Below, in pieces: positions 11,766 through 24,305 of a DNA stretch of 28,985 nucleotides. The notes beneath the pieces were generated by a model. That model worked only from the letters and a program-made list of their open reading frames with translations. It did no database searches and was not told the DNA's origin. The position numbers and the translations under genes were made by a program. Source of the DNA: Bigelowiella natans CCMP2755 (taxonomy: Eukaryota; Cercozoa; Chlorarachniophyceae); the NCBI GenBank assembly GCA_000320545.1, contig ADNK01000001.1:1-28985 (forward strand). The letters run 5' to 3'. The first letter of the stretch is position 1, and every line of letters starts with the position of its first letter.

Positions 11766-12892
11766 GTTATCGGTTGTGGTGTTAGGCTGTTTTGCATTCA
11801 ACCTTACACATAATACGCATAGAAGAGGGGCACTGATACATATACTATTTATCCCCAGCATATAATAAGCATCATCGTGGTTCTTCCTACTTTTCATCAT
11901 CATCATCATCATCACCATCATCATTTTACTACTACTTTTCCATAGGGAGTATTGGGGCAGCTTCTGCTAGAGGAGGCATCTACCATTATGCTGGAGAGGA
12001 TAATATGAAACCCTTTTACATACTATTACCAACAGAAGTAGGGAGGAGGAGGAGGAGGAAAGGTATGTTTTGCTGTGGAAGGGGTAGGAAGAACTGTTTA
12101 TTGGATACATATTCACGTCTTTGAACAAGAGCGAGCACACATCAACACTACAACATTATTTTATAGAACCCAGAACTCCTTCTTCTTCTTCTTCTTGTAC
12201 AAATTGCTAATTACTCAATTGATGCTTCAATACACACATGTATTACAACAGAAAAGGAGATGATAATGACGAAGAAGGAGAACATGCCGACAATACTGAG
12301 CTACTGCTGTCTTGCACGTAGGAATGATAACCCACCCATAATGATGCATTTGAAGATCATAATAATAATAATAATAATAATAAAGAATGAATAAATTGTA
12401 AAAGTAGTAGTTATGGTAGCATTTTACAACTCCTCATATCTGTTGTGATGATTATTGACAACTACTCACTGCTGAATATGTACAATAGGAACGATGCTCG
12501 ACGATGAAAATAATAATTATAATAATGGTGCGTATTATGCCTTACACGACTCCTCCGACAATTTACTTCAAATACAGGGCTGTACCTCCTCCCCCTCCTT
12601 TTTCTCCCTGAGCAGTAGGAAGAAGAAACCTTGCAATAAAGATGATGACGATGATGATGACGACGATGACGGCAATAAGCTTTCTTGTTCTTCTTCTTGC
12701 TCTTCCCATCCGCTCTTGAATAATCACAACATCGTCGCTCGCACATACAATACCATCCCCTTGGTTGCCGACTGGGAGGTAAATGATGACTATGGAATCA
12801 AAAGAAAAGAACAACAACAAGAAGAAGCGGCAGAAGCACAGTTCAGGCATGAGCCGGATTTGGGGATATACTCCTTAACACATTGGTACTGA
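8520..12892 (+). CDS. Large type II membrane protein, N-terminal half (uncharacterised)
   Basis: Sixteen exons in phase: 8520-8853, 9062-9191, 9278-9334, 9399-9438, 9652-9711, 9809-9844, 9984-10007, 10111-10291, 10421-10505, 10821-10890, 11071-11301, 11422-11485, 11605-11700, 11946-12062, 12489-12778, and 12842 to either 12892 (TGA stop) or 12885 (donor). Starts MTTATEKEEATM; an Arg-rich stretch (residues 58-69) precedes one membrane helix (about 74-95), so type II orientation. Downstream are segments such as KADVNDDSIDLFLNPYAKCR, GIEGVDGLYL...GGWCVID and LLVTGSIGAASARGGIYHY. The G-Y-W spacing looks like a repeated beta-rich module, an inference. Coding runs of Gly (exon 8), Ala and Asp (exon 11) and Asp (exon 15) are encoded by the same triplet repeats seen in introns. 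I do not recognise the family. A donor at 12886 joins in phase to 13146, so this is probably one gene with the next entry. An ATG at 8379 is in frame but would make the CT repeat coding. Confidence 0.7.
10901..10935. repeat. (GAT)n microsatellite, one of many intronic triplet tracts
   Basis: Pure GAT run in the intron after exon 10821-10890. Comparable tracts in this gene's introns are at 9338-9366 (GAT), 9853-9895 (TTC), 10347-10380 and 10738-10771 (ATC), 11740-11763 (GTT), 12362-12383 (ATA), 14879-14910 (ATC) and 15216-15245 (TAG). Coordinates of tract edges are approximate. Confidence 0.9.
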
Positions 12893-13145
12893 TAATGATG
12901 ATGATGATGGTGAGAATTGAAATATGAATATTGATGTATTAGTTTTTGAGATCCCACATCAATGTGACGGCATATCATCGTAAGTGTTAGTTCTTGGATA
13001 TGATCAAACATCAAATTGTAATAATAATAAAAATAATAATAATGGCACCACCCTTTCAGATATTATGCATCTATAATGAAATAAATAAATGTAAGAAATA
13101 AGAATAAGTGCTGCTCTATCTCTCTTCAAACCATCATACACATAG

Positions 13146-14879
13146 TTGGGATGTACCTGGAAGCGTGCGTATTAGTGGGAGACTTGGACATAATAGGAGG
13201 GTAAAGCAGGAGTAGTAGTAGTAGTAGTAAATAGAGAATGAGAGCGAAGAAAGATATTATGGAAATAGCAGTAGTAGAAGAAAAAGTAAACAACACAGTG
13301 TGATAGATCATTATTCACGACGGAAGAAAGCATGAGAGTCATTCCATGAGCTACCCGTCCTTAATCTCATCTAAAATTGTTGTGTATTATTATGTTTTGG
13401 TAGATTAATGACATTTACGTCAAAGAGTCAAATGGTATCTACAAAGGAGTAAAGAGGTGTGTTGTTGTTTACTCTGACAACTGCTGCTGCTGCTGCTTTC
13501 ATTTCATCATGTTTTTAGTTCAAAAATTAAATGATGGATCACAAACAATATTACTAACTTTTATTGTAGTACGATATATATCTTCTCATCTATCACATTA
13601 TGATCAACATTGTTGTTGACTGCTTATCTTTGTTGTAATAATAATATTTGATGGTTAGTGAGTTATTCCTAATATGGTGTCAAGAGCTAGAAGAATGGCA
13701 AATTGTAAGTATTTTATCATCATGTGGAAGAATGGCTGCTACAGCTACAAGGTTGCTTATTACACTGAGGAAGAAGAAGAAGAAAGAGAAAAAGAAAAAG
13801 AAGAACAAAACATGACGTACGAATCAACTTATTATCATGATGAAGACAATCAACAACGGTAACAACAACAAGATATTGTTGTACATATCACTGGAAATTA
13901 CAGGTGCTGCATTGATCATCCATGCTGCTACTACTACTACTACTACAATTCTGAGAGCTACTACTACTACTACAGAGAAGGCAAAACGAGGAGGAGGAAA
14001 AGGAATAAAGATGATAAATTCGAGAATCAGTCTGCTGCTGCTGCTGCTGCTTGTGTGCATCGGCTAAATAATAATAATAATGATAATAATCACAGTAATG
14101 TTGATAACAAAACAGTCGTGATTCTAGCCAAAATGGCGACGATAAAAAATATGAAAAAACCAACAGCAGGAAGAGCAGCAGCAGCAAGGGGGGGGGGGGA
14201 GGGAGGACCTGAAAGTATTCTCAGTTGTGGTAAATGATAAGATTAGGAATTAGTGTCAACAATAACAAGGACAGATAGCGGATGTTGTGTTCTTCTATAT
14301 ATAATGTGTAAAATAGCTATTATTATTCTTCCTATAAATCGTACTCTGATGATTCATGGTTGCAATCCGCGTATGTTGTATGTTGTATACTGTATGCTGT
14401 ATGCTGGTGCTGTTTGAGACAATTGTTGATTTAATGCATTAGTTAAGAGTAGTCTTCTCCTTCGAGGCCAACAATAAACTTTTATATCAAGCTCAATACC
14501 TAAATTTGGTATTATTAAGACACTAATATATTTTGAATAATGTTGTCTTCAGGGCGTTGGCAAGTAAAAGATACTACTAATTTCGATGATGATCTCTTCT
14601 TCCATCATGATGATTGTGTCGCTACAAGGGTAGTAGAGTAGCCTCAATCTCATTATCATCATCATCATTATTATCATCATACCCATTCACTCGTAGCAGT
14701 AGTAGCATACGATGAATGTTAGCATAGTTGATTTTCCATGTTATAGTTAAATATTGACCACAAAAACATCATCATCTCATAGGTAGGGAATCATATTGCT
14801 GCATTTGATGGTAAAAGGAGGGCATTCAACCCGTAAGTAGTAAATGTAGATGATGATATTAATGGAAAATAAGGGACTA

Positions 14880-14912
<33 letters not shown>

Positions 14913-15215
14913 TTCGATCTATCATTCATTCATTCCATCAAGTGTTGTCAATATTATATATACAATTCTCACAATACATCCAATATCCTTATCACCATCC
15001 TCACAGTACTCGGCCTATTGAGTAGTAGCGTCATAATCACCATCATACTATTTGCTTCTCCTCCTCCTCCCCCCCCACGTAGTACGCTGTTCCCAAGAAA
15101 TAACGACGACGATGACGACGATGTGGAATCTCATCTTCATCACATGGCATATAATGTAGGAGGCTAGAAGTAATGAAGAAGAAGATGATGATGAAGAATA
15201 TGATGATAATGAGTT

Positions 15216-15246
<31 letters not shown>

Positions 15247-15495
15247 CACATAAGAGCACAATAACAAAATAAGATGTTTATAAAAAGAGCTGGATATATA
15301 AAGCAATTTCAAATGTGAAGAGGCAGCAGCACCAGCAGCAGCTATGTTCTAAAGGTTAAGAAGAAAGAGAAAAAGAAGAAGAAGAAGACAGATATCCTAT
15401 GAAACAAATAATGGCAAACAATCCTCCTAATAATATCCTCCCTCCTCTTCTTCTCCTTCCGTGTAGCGCTCATACTCACTTTGCTGCTTCCCATC

Positions 15496-15544
<49 letters not shown>

Positions 15545-16565
15545 CATGATCTTCCATGCTAATCGTTGTCGTATTGCAGATAATAAAAGGTCTAATCATA
15601 AAGAGATTTGAGTGTAAATTGATTCAATTTGTCATCATCACTTTAGTTTAATTTAATGCTGCAATTGTAAGTTGATGATTTTCCACACTATAACTGTCCT
15701 TCGTTACTAGCACCGAATTCTATGCAATCTTTGGCCAAATTTCATCGTCAATTGTCACAGCAAGTAGAGACGATAAAGAAGGAGAAAAACCACACACTAG
15801 CTATCAATTTTGGTACTATTGATGAATAAAATACATGTTGTCGTAACCTCTGTGTATCATGCGTTTATTTATATCATAGCTACTACTTACTCTGCTGATG
15901 ACTACAACTACTACTACTTCTCCTTCTTTTACATGAAAATGATAAATGATAGTTTCAAAGACTGTCAATCCTAATATGCAAAAAGAGACTAATATGTATC
16001 AATATATGTCACATCATAGGTCGTCGCAGTGGTGTTCTTAGCGACACCTTCAAAGTATCAAGACTCTTAGGGTTAGTCAGCAGTAGCAGTAGCAGTAAGA
16101 CTAATAATCTCAATGAGGAGGCCAATCATCGATGAATGATGATTCTTGATTGATTGTAATATATTGTAGTTGTGGAAGTGATGGCTCTTCGCTTCTTTTC
16201 CTTTTAGAAGATGATCAATATCGAGATATTATTCAGGTGCTCGTAAATGCAGCATCACCATTGCACGGCAATTATTGTTAGAGTGAGAGACAGGAAGAGG
16301 GGGGGAGGGGGGGGGGAATAGCAATACGAGGGATAGATGAATGCAACAATTTACTGGTGTGCGTTTGCTAGCACAGGCACCATTGATAATAGAGGTTGCT
16401 GTTAAATGAGATAGATGTTTAGATAATACTAATCTCAAGCCAATGACGACGACGATGATGATGATGTTTACCAATGTAGTTAGTTGTGGTTACTATCGTT
16501 CAATCGTTATTTCTCTCAGATTGCTTGTAGGGTGTTTATCTCTTACCCATTGACCCTGGAAGGGT

Positions 16566-16605
<40 letters not shown>

Positions 16606-16785
16606 TCAAATAGAGATCATGATGATGATCATGATGATGATAGCAATAATCTGAAATCGATATTATATGTAGCTATCATAAAAAAGAGAAACCACACACA
16701 AAAAGCACACACACATCGATATTACATGTAGCTATCACAAAGAAGAGAAACCACATAAAGCACACACACACACACACACACACAA

Positions 16786-16823
<38 letters not shown>

Positions 16824-17111
16824 TCTCATTCTTCTCGATTGAGAGACTCTCCTTTCTTCTTTCTTTCCATCATATGAATTATATCATTGTACCGAGAACG
16901 TATGCAATCAATTCTTCCTATTCCTTTTTCTTTCTTCTTCTTCTTCTTCTTCTTCTTCTTCTTTTTCTCTTTCTTCGTTATCTCCTGCTTCTTCTTCTGT
17001 TATTACTCTAAATACAGATATCATAAAGCTGTAGAGCAAAGAGATCATATTAACGCTATCAGACAAAAGTAACTACTGTTACTTAACAACACCACCTAAT
17101 TATTTGTGGCC

Positions 17112-17153
<42 letters not shown>

Positions 17154-17751
17154 TTATATATATATTATACCTTTTGCGTGCGTGTGTGTGTGTGTAACAT
17201 TATTATTAATTTTCACTGTACTACTGATATGTCGTAGGATATTAGACGATGTTAAAGAGGAGTTTGGGTTGTTGTTACCACCACCATCAGAAGAACAACA
17301 GATTCTATCTCATATGCAAGTAGGGGTTGAAGTAGTAGCAGCAGCAGTAGTGTAGAAATAGTAGTAGTTGTAATTGTTGTCTCGAATAGCAGCATCAAAA
17401 AAGAATAGCGACAAAGAAAACACTGAGAAAATAACCAAATCCTTCTCAATCATCATCATTATCATCATCATTATCATTATGTTCGTTATCAATACTATCA
17501 TCGTAATCATTTGTCAGCGGCAGCAGCAGCAGCAATCCCTCCTATCATCTTTAACAGTAACTAACTACTACCGGTGAAAATGATGATAATGACTTCCAGG
17601 ACGACGACGATGACACAGCGAATTGATTGATATAACAAATGATAATAGCATACGGGGGCAGAGGTATTCTAGTAATCGAGCTGGTAGTTTAGTTTGTTGT
17701 ATTAGCATAGGTGATGATTGATACATATTTATATTTACATATGTGTATAAA

Positions 17752-17791
<40 letters not shown>

Positions 17792-19812
17792 GGAGGAGGA
17801 ATCTTGTATTGTTCTTTATTGTTAGTGACACCTGCTATTTATATTGTCATCGATGTCTTTATTGTTAGTGACACCTGCTATTTATATTGTCATCGATGTC
17901 TTTATTGTTAGTGACACCTGCTATTTATATTGTCATCGATGTCGTCATCATTACTTCTTATAATCATCCATGAATATTGTGTATGTGTTTTATAGGCCAC
18001 AGTATTACTACATTGACGGTTGGCCTTGTTTGTTTGAATCGGTATTTGCTATTGTTACGCACTTAGCACTGTTATCATCATCATCACCATCATCATCATC
18101 ATTATTCACTAGGAGATTTCATCTTATTTTTATTCTTCTTTCCAGGTTATAAAGACTCGATCACTTTTGGATATTATTACGCATCTGGCAAAAGTAGTTA
18201 TTCTAATAGCAATTCTGTTTCTTTATCATCTTAATATTTTCGCGCCGTAGCAAATAACCTATCATCGATAGTCTTAATTTAAAGAGGATATTGCACAAAT
18301 TGTACCATATTTGCACATACATAATATGTATGTGTGTACACGCGTGCGTGCGTTCGTGTTTCTGATATTCGAACCTGTTAGATTAGTACTTCAATACGCC
18401 GCCACCACCACCACCAGATTAACATAAAATGATCACTTTTACCAGCTTTTAGAGTCTAATCGTCATGTTTGCTAGGACATAGATAAAACCTGTCACTTTG
18501 TTGGTATTCATCCTCGTCGTCATCATAGTAATCGTTACGAGTACTATCTTTATTCATTTGTATTGCAGTGTGGAAGATAGATTTCACTTTAAATCATGAT
18601 CACCACCATCATCATGATCAGATTTGGAAAAATTACGAAGAAGATCAACCTCAAACAGCAAGAACAACGTGGAAAGAGGTTGAGGGCGGATCTTCACCAC
18701 AAAATACCCAAAAGAATAGCTGCAACAGCCTCGATCAGCATGAGGAAAAAGCTTCCAATGTCCATTATATTTGTGATGGTTTTGAAACAATACGCAATTG
18801 TATTGTTCGGGTGGGAAAAGGCCTCAGTGGTACTTTATAAAATATATCATACATTTCCATTCATTATCAAGATAAATTCTAAATCTATGCAGCAAAATAT
18901 TCGACTACTCCTCATATATATTGAAACTGGTTCTTTTTGGATGTTAGTTGGCTCTAAGTATGGACTTCGTTTAAGAAGTAGTAGTAGTAGCTGCATTCTC
19001 CACCACAAGGATAATAATCAGCTAAAAGAGTACTATGATGAGCAAGAAAAAGAGAAGAAATACTGCTGCAAAGAACACAGCATCACCTCCTGTGATGTGT
19101 TGCTACCTGGGGTTGTTACTACACATTGTAAAGGAGTGAGAAAAGAAGAAGAAAAAGAAGAAGAAGAAGCAGAAGAAGAGAGAAAAAGGGAGGAGAGAGC
19201 TTAAACATTGATGATAGCTGAAGCAGCCGTTTAATGAAACAAGTTGTTTTGCCAAGTGATATTATCGTTATCATTCCTGAGCTGCTAACTATTTTCGTCA
19301 TCTTACATTAATCTGTGTATGTATTGTTTGGATGTGATAGGTTATTCCAGATATGTCTTGTTTTGAAATAAAAACAAGTGACGGCAATAACAACGGAAGA
19401 TCCGCAGCTTTGACCTCTACTGGCTCTGCTACTAATGACGACGACGCTCAATTTCCATCCTCCCTACTTCTTGAGATTCATTCTCTGTTAAATCGATGTA
19501 TCACCTCAGCTATGGTATCTAATACGGAATATTCAGTTATAATAATGTAGATGACTTTCGAGTATAATGTAATGATGATGATAATGATAATGATGACATT
19601 ATGACGGTGCTCTAAACACATCATGCTTAAAATTCTGAGTGATAGTCGTCCACCAATATAGTAATATTCTATAATCATCATCTTTTTAGGAATATCGACA
19701 GTTCACAAGATTGAAGCCGACTCTGGTTAAGTTCCGCAATCTTTTCGCAAAACACAAAGAAAACAGATACTTATCTTGTAGTGAAGTCGTAAATACATTA
19801 TCTAATAGCTAG
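13146..19812 (+). CDS. Large membrane protein, C-terminal half, or separate uncharacterised gene
   Basis: Exons in phase: 13146-13200, 13404-13456, 13659-13704, 13752-13858, 13904-14229, 14553-14563, 14783-14832, 15007-15021, 15083-15155, 15321-15354, 15580-15589, 15711-15763, 15880-15951, 16020-16094, 16208-16276, 16440-16465, 16520-16563, 16846-16899, 17018-17068, 17238-17319, 17518-17573, 17996-18041, 18146-18193, 18476-18503, 18569-18678, 19010-19135, 19341-19514 and 19690-19812 (TAG). With the previous half this gives 3,876 nt, an exact multiple of three (1,291 residues). It opens with another copy of the suspected module, VRISGRLGHNRRINDIYV then LEEWQIV. Exon 13904-14229 is a 326-nt low-complexity exon with Tyr, Ala, Asn and Gly runs. 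Later pieces include NYIIVPRTYHKAVEQRDH, ILDDVKEEFGLLLPPPSEEQ and YYYIDGWPCLFESV, and the C-terminus ends EVVNTLSNS. No family recognised. Exons at 15321-15589 and 18569-19135 are the least certain. If separate, its start codon is not found. Confidence 0.6.
15500..15541. repeat. (CT)n microsatellite
   Basis: Long CT tract in an intron of the giant gene. Related tracts lie at 16568-16602 (GA), 16755-16785 (CA), 16788-16830 (CT), 16931-16965 (CTT), 17117-17150 (CT) and 17757-17790 (TA). Confidence 0.9.
16658..16787. repeat. Two tandem copies of a roughly 60-bp unit plus CA run
   Basis: The block beginning ATCGATATTA, through TGTAGCTATCA and AGAGAAACCACA to a short CACACA tail, occurs twice in a row with a few substitutions. 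It sits inside an intron. Confidence 0.75.
17814..17942. repeat. Three tandem copies of a 43-bp minisatellite
   Basis: The unit TTTATTGTTAGTGACACCTG...CATCGATGTC repeats three times with no visible mismatch, in the long intron between exons 17518-17573 and 17996-18041. Identical copies indicate a recent duplication. Confidence 0.9.
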
Positions 19813-20599
19813 GAGCTTTTAAAGATGCAGTTAAATGTAGCTATGTAGATGCTAACTGCTAACATTCTTGCGTTATCCACGTCGCATTCATTTGCATGAG
19901 CACTGAATAACAAAAAATAGCAGACAAAACAGCATTGCATATGTATTATTAATTGACCTACGGATAAGGGATACCCCTCACAAAGCACCGGGTGCAATCG
20001 AGACACATCACACTAATCGCACAGCTTCACTGGACATGTAGTTTGGAGGCTCTCGTTGTGCAGAATCTAAATTGAAACATGCGACGCATGAATGATGCGC
20101 ACACAACATGCAGCACTTCTTGTTCAACAACGCTACGCTGATCTAAAAATGCAGTGATCCCCGAACAACAAGCACCAAGCTTAGACGAGACGTGCGTAGC
20201 TAAGCTCTCTGGCGATGTTGCATGACAGCTGTAGCTATGAAAATCTTTGCACTGCGCGTGCTCATTACATGTATGTACCCGCACCACATGCGCTAAAAAC
20301 GTAGCATCATGGTGTGCGACCCGCTTGTTGTGCTTATTCGCGTTGTGTGTTCCGTGTCATGCTAGCATGTTCCAGTGGTTTAACTTTCCATGAAATCTAG
20401 TCTCTGAATATTTTCAATTTGATCTATTGCCTTGCACTACCACAGTTGATTGTTCATGAAAAACCACAACAACATTGCACTACCACTATACGCAAAATTT
20501 GCCGATTTTGAAGCCGAAGCTGCCTGCCCCACACATGGACGTTGGATGTACATATCTATCGACTAATTATAGTCGTCATTCAGGCCCCAATCATCATCT
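19813..20599. other. Intergenic between convergent genes; subtelomere-like composition
   Basis: The giant gene ends at 19812 (plus) and the DprA-like gene ends at 20600 (minus), so this gap holds two 3'UTRs. From about 20000 to 20560 the DNA lacks triplet repeats and is rich in GCATG and GTGCG words, like the telomere-proximal 5 kb. A 6-bp perfect hairpin (CGACTA/TAGTCG) lies near 20557-20572. No gene seen. Confidence 0.5.
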
Positions 20600-20986
20600 T
20601 TAATCGAGGTACATAAGTGTTACGAGTTTATCCTTCCTGCAAATAGTATTGAGTTTTTTCATGTTCCAGCAGCGTGCAGCGGAGTGCGATTTTTGTGAAA
20701 GTTTTGTTTGTAAAGGTACATTTTAGTCGAAATAATATGGTAAATTTTATGTATTTTATGTAAATTCTTAATGATGATGATAACGATGATGAAGATGACA
20801 ATGAGGATAGCAATAATGGAAAATACACGTTCTCTTCTCTCTAAATCCACAACACTTGAAGATGATAAACCTACAAAAGAAAACATAAATTGGTACCTTC
20901 TCGCTTCGGCCGCACAATCTAGAACAGTCCATGAATCGTGGTACCTGAATAACGGTAGTGTATGTATGTCTAAGAATAATGAAGAA

Positions 20987-21019
<33 letters not shown>

Positions 21020-21228
21020 AGGGGAGAGAATAAATTAGCAAAACTTACCAATTATGATTCAATGAATACAATATGAAACAACAACATGAAACACCTCATA
21101 ACGACAAGTGTTATTGTTTGTTTATGCAGCAGAAGAAGTATTAATTTTTACGCGAAAACAATTAGCTCCGATGCCCCTTCTATGAGCTTGGTGTTGCATA
21201 AACGGGAGGCTTTGTCCTGCAGCAGTAA

Positions 21229-21265
<37 letters not shown>

Positions 21266-22232
21266 CATCATCACAATGATAATAGGCCATACTGTTAGAA
21301 GATATTATAACGTTTTATCAAACTATATATATTATATGATGCTGGTGGTGGTCATAGGATCTCACCAACGGTAGATCATTTCTTTTCAACTCCGTGACAT
21401 TTTTGACTTTTTTTAGCACTTCCTGCACCTCCAATGGTTGATCCTTGCAGTCATTTCATGGAATTATTAGCTTTGGTTGTGACGATATAGATGTGATACA
21501 TGATGCGACATGGTTCATCTTCCTCTGCAATTGTTGCACAATCAGTAATACGTTACTAGAAATGTACTATTACTCCTCGACAAATTGATATAATGGATAT
21601 ATTGATTCTTCACTAGAAATGTACTATTACTCCTCGACAAATTGATATGGATGATATATTGATTCTTCATTTAATAGAAAGAAGCAACAAACAACAGAAC
21701 AAATAAATTTGGGGGTGGGTGGTTTAAACTGTTTCTTGCATAGATTTTGTTAACTGCAGCAGCAAAAGCAGCAACGAACAATAATCATCATGTAGAAAGA
21801 AAGAAAGAAAGAAAGAAAGACAGACAGACAGACAGACCTCTATCCTCTGTGGAAGTATAACTGATAGTCTAGAGTCGATGTCACTTGCAGTATCATTTTC
21901 TGCACGCAAAGCCCCCCTATAAGGATATCAACATATGTAGTGGTATAATTAGTATTATTATTATCATTATTATTCGAAATTATAAACAATGATAAGTATA
22001 GAATCGGTCACACCCTGCTTACAATGTTGATATGTAGGTGGAAGTATCTTTCAATAATGATAATCATTATCGTTATGATGACCGACCTCATTGCGACATA
22101 ATTTGTGCCCATTCCTCCCGATGTGTACACGTGATTTCCAGTGAGAACCAGGGCAAACGATACCAACTCAATTATACGTTGGTGTAGCAAGCTAATTTGA
22201 TGATAATAGAACTAATGTTATTCTCAACCAAC

Positions 22233-22266
<34 letters not shown>

Positions 22267-23936
22267 CAGTAGTAGTATCATACGGAGTAGTAGTAGCAGT
22301 CGTCGTCGTCATCGCAATAGGAGCATATAGTAATAGTAGTAGTAGTAGTAGTAGTAGTAGTAGAATTTGTAGCATCATACTACTTGAAAGTGATGATTGG
22401 CAACACCGACAACACTCTATCACTATAGTGTAGTAGTAGTAGTATTGGTAGTAGTAGTAGTAGAACTTTCTACTACTACTACTATTACTACTATTATTAT
22501 TACTTGCAATGGCGTGTTCCTAGGATTACAATGTTCCTTGGATCTCCTTCCATTATCGTCTCTAGCTCCAGCAACAGCTAACACCATTGCAGCAGCAGCA
22601 GCAGCAGCAGCAGAGGAATAAGTACTATCATATATATGTTTTTTTTGTGTTTATCATATATCATATGATCTACCTGTGTTAAGTTGCTAGAAATGGTGAC
22701 ATTATCAGCGATTGTAGAATTTTCTCGACTGGATTCTATGAGTTCTGGATATTCATTGCCCTGAAGAAAGAAGAAGAAAGCAACAACAACAACAACAACA
22801 AGAGAAATAGCAGCACATTATTATTTCAATTTCTGGATGATATGATTTCGTTATTATTTCATTATTACTTCAATTTCTGGATGATATAATTTCGTTTCAA
22901 ACCTCAAAGGGGACTAAAAAAAGAAGAAGAGGAGGGAGTCACCACCTGATTCCGAAGGCGTTTTAAAAGCCTATCTCTGTCATAGAGGTCTGGATCATCC
23001 CCCTCTCTGTAATAATAATACGTGTTTATAACATGTCATATAGCTCAAGCTAACATCCATCTCTATGTAATACGTACGTATACAGCATAGGAGCAGCAGC
23101 AGCAGCAGCCAAGTTCCAAACACACACACACACACACACACACACAAAACACATGCTGATATCACACTGGAGATAATTGCAAGGCGACAAATATTTGACA
23201 CAACGCACGGGATGATGCTGCGGCTGTTGCTGCTGCTAGGACATTATTTGATGATTCTACCTTATTATATGTTATCACTGTACAGACGACGATCGAACGA
23301 CCACAATTACTATCATCAAATGTATGTACTAACACTTTTTCCTCACCCGTCTCATAATTTGTGTCCATACTTTCACCTATTCTCTTTTTTTTTTCTTCCT
23401 CCTCCTCCTCTTCCTCCTCTACTACTACAACCACTACTACTACTACCTCGGTATCGTTGTTGGAAGTCCATCATCAGGTATGCCCTCTTCTTGCTGTTTC
23501 CTTCCTGGTAAATCTATCTCTACAGGAGCTGGCTCAGGAGAAGAGGGATTTGATGGTTGCGATGGTACTGATGGCGGAGAAGGATTGGGAATAAGCGTTT
23601 TCTTCTTACGTCGTCTTGTTGGTTGTTGCTCTGGTTCCATCTCAGGATCAAAGTAGGATCGACTATTCATCAGTATTTCAGCCTCCTCCTCCTGCTGCTG
23701 CTGCTCCAACTCTCTCCCCCCTTTTGACCATTCTTCATCTCGGCATCTTACAAACACTGATGCACAATAGTGATGATAATGATGATGAGGAGGATTGCTT
23801 CGATTGCTGAAAATGGTGATAGCAACAAGGTGGTACGGAAAGAGGATGGTAATGTGATTGTTATTCATACTTGTTGTGCTTCTGATCCTGCTGTTTCTCC
23901 AATTCTTGGACGAAACAGGGTAGAAGAACTAAGTGA

Positions 23937-23968
<32 letters not shown>

Positions 23969-24085
23969 TATTAGGAAAGGTCTACTAGCAAGCATCGTCA
24001 TTGGGGTGCTGGCACAAGAGGGAAAGTTCCCGCTGCCGTGTCTTAAACTGTGTGCTTACTACCACACGCACACACGCATACAATC

Positions 24086-24156
<71 letters not shown>

Positions 24157-24167
24157 TAATAAAGAGA

Positions 24168-24215
<48 letters not shown>

Positions 24216-24260
24216 AGGAAGGGAGGGAGGGGTAGAATCGCGTGGGCGAGGACCGAGAGC

Positions 24261-24295
<35 letters not shown>

Positions 24296-24305
24296 CATCA
24301 TATGA

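Noticed and set aside
13752-13830. Lys-rich alternative frame ending KKNKT stop
   Set aside because: It needs a different acceptor and entry phase. The acidic frame joins the upstream exon in phase and leads to a 326-nt open exon.
17601-17627. Alternative last exon ending RTTTMTQRID in the giant gene
   Set aside because: In phase and with a stop, but skipping it joins 17573 to 17996 (PQYYYIDGWPCLFE) and a long chain of convincing exons. It might be an alternative 3' end.
18596-19204. 202-residue plus-strand open frame
   Set aside because: Only its 3' part (from about 19010) fits the exon chain. The 5' part competes with a better frame in phase with the upstream exon (WKIDFTLNHDHH...), so the full frame is not taken as a gene.
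20557-20580. SECIS element in the DprA-like 3'UTR (ATGA followed by a hairpin)
   Set aside because: The hairpin after AATGA is only 6 bp with a 4-nt loop, too short for a SECIS, and lacks the unpaired AA in a proper apical loop.
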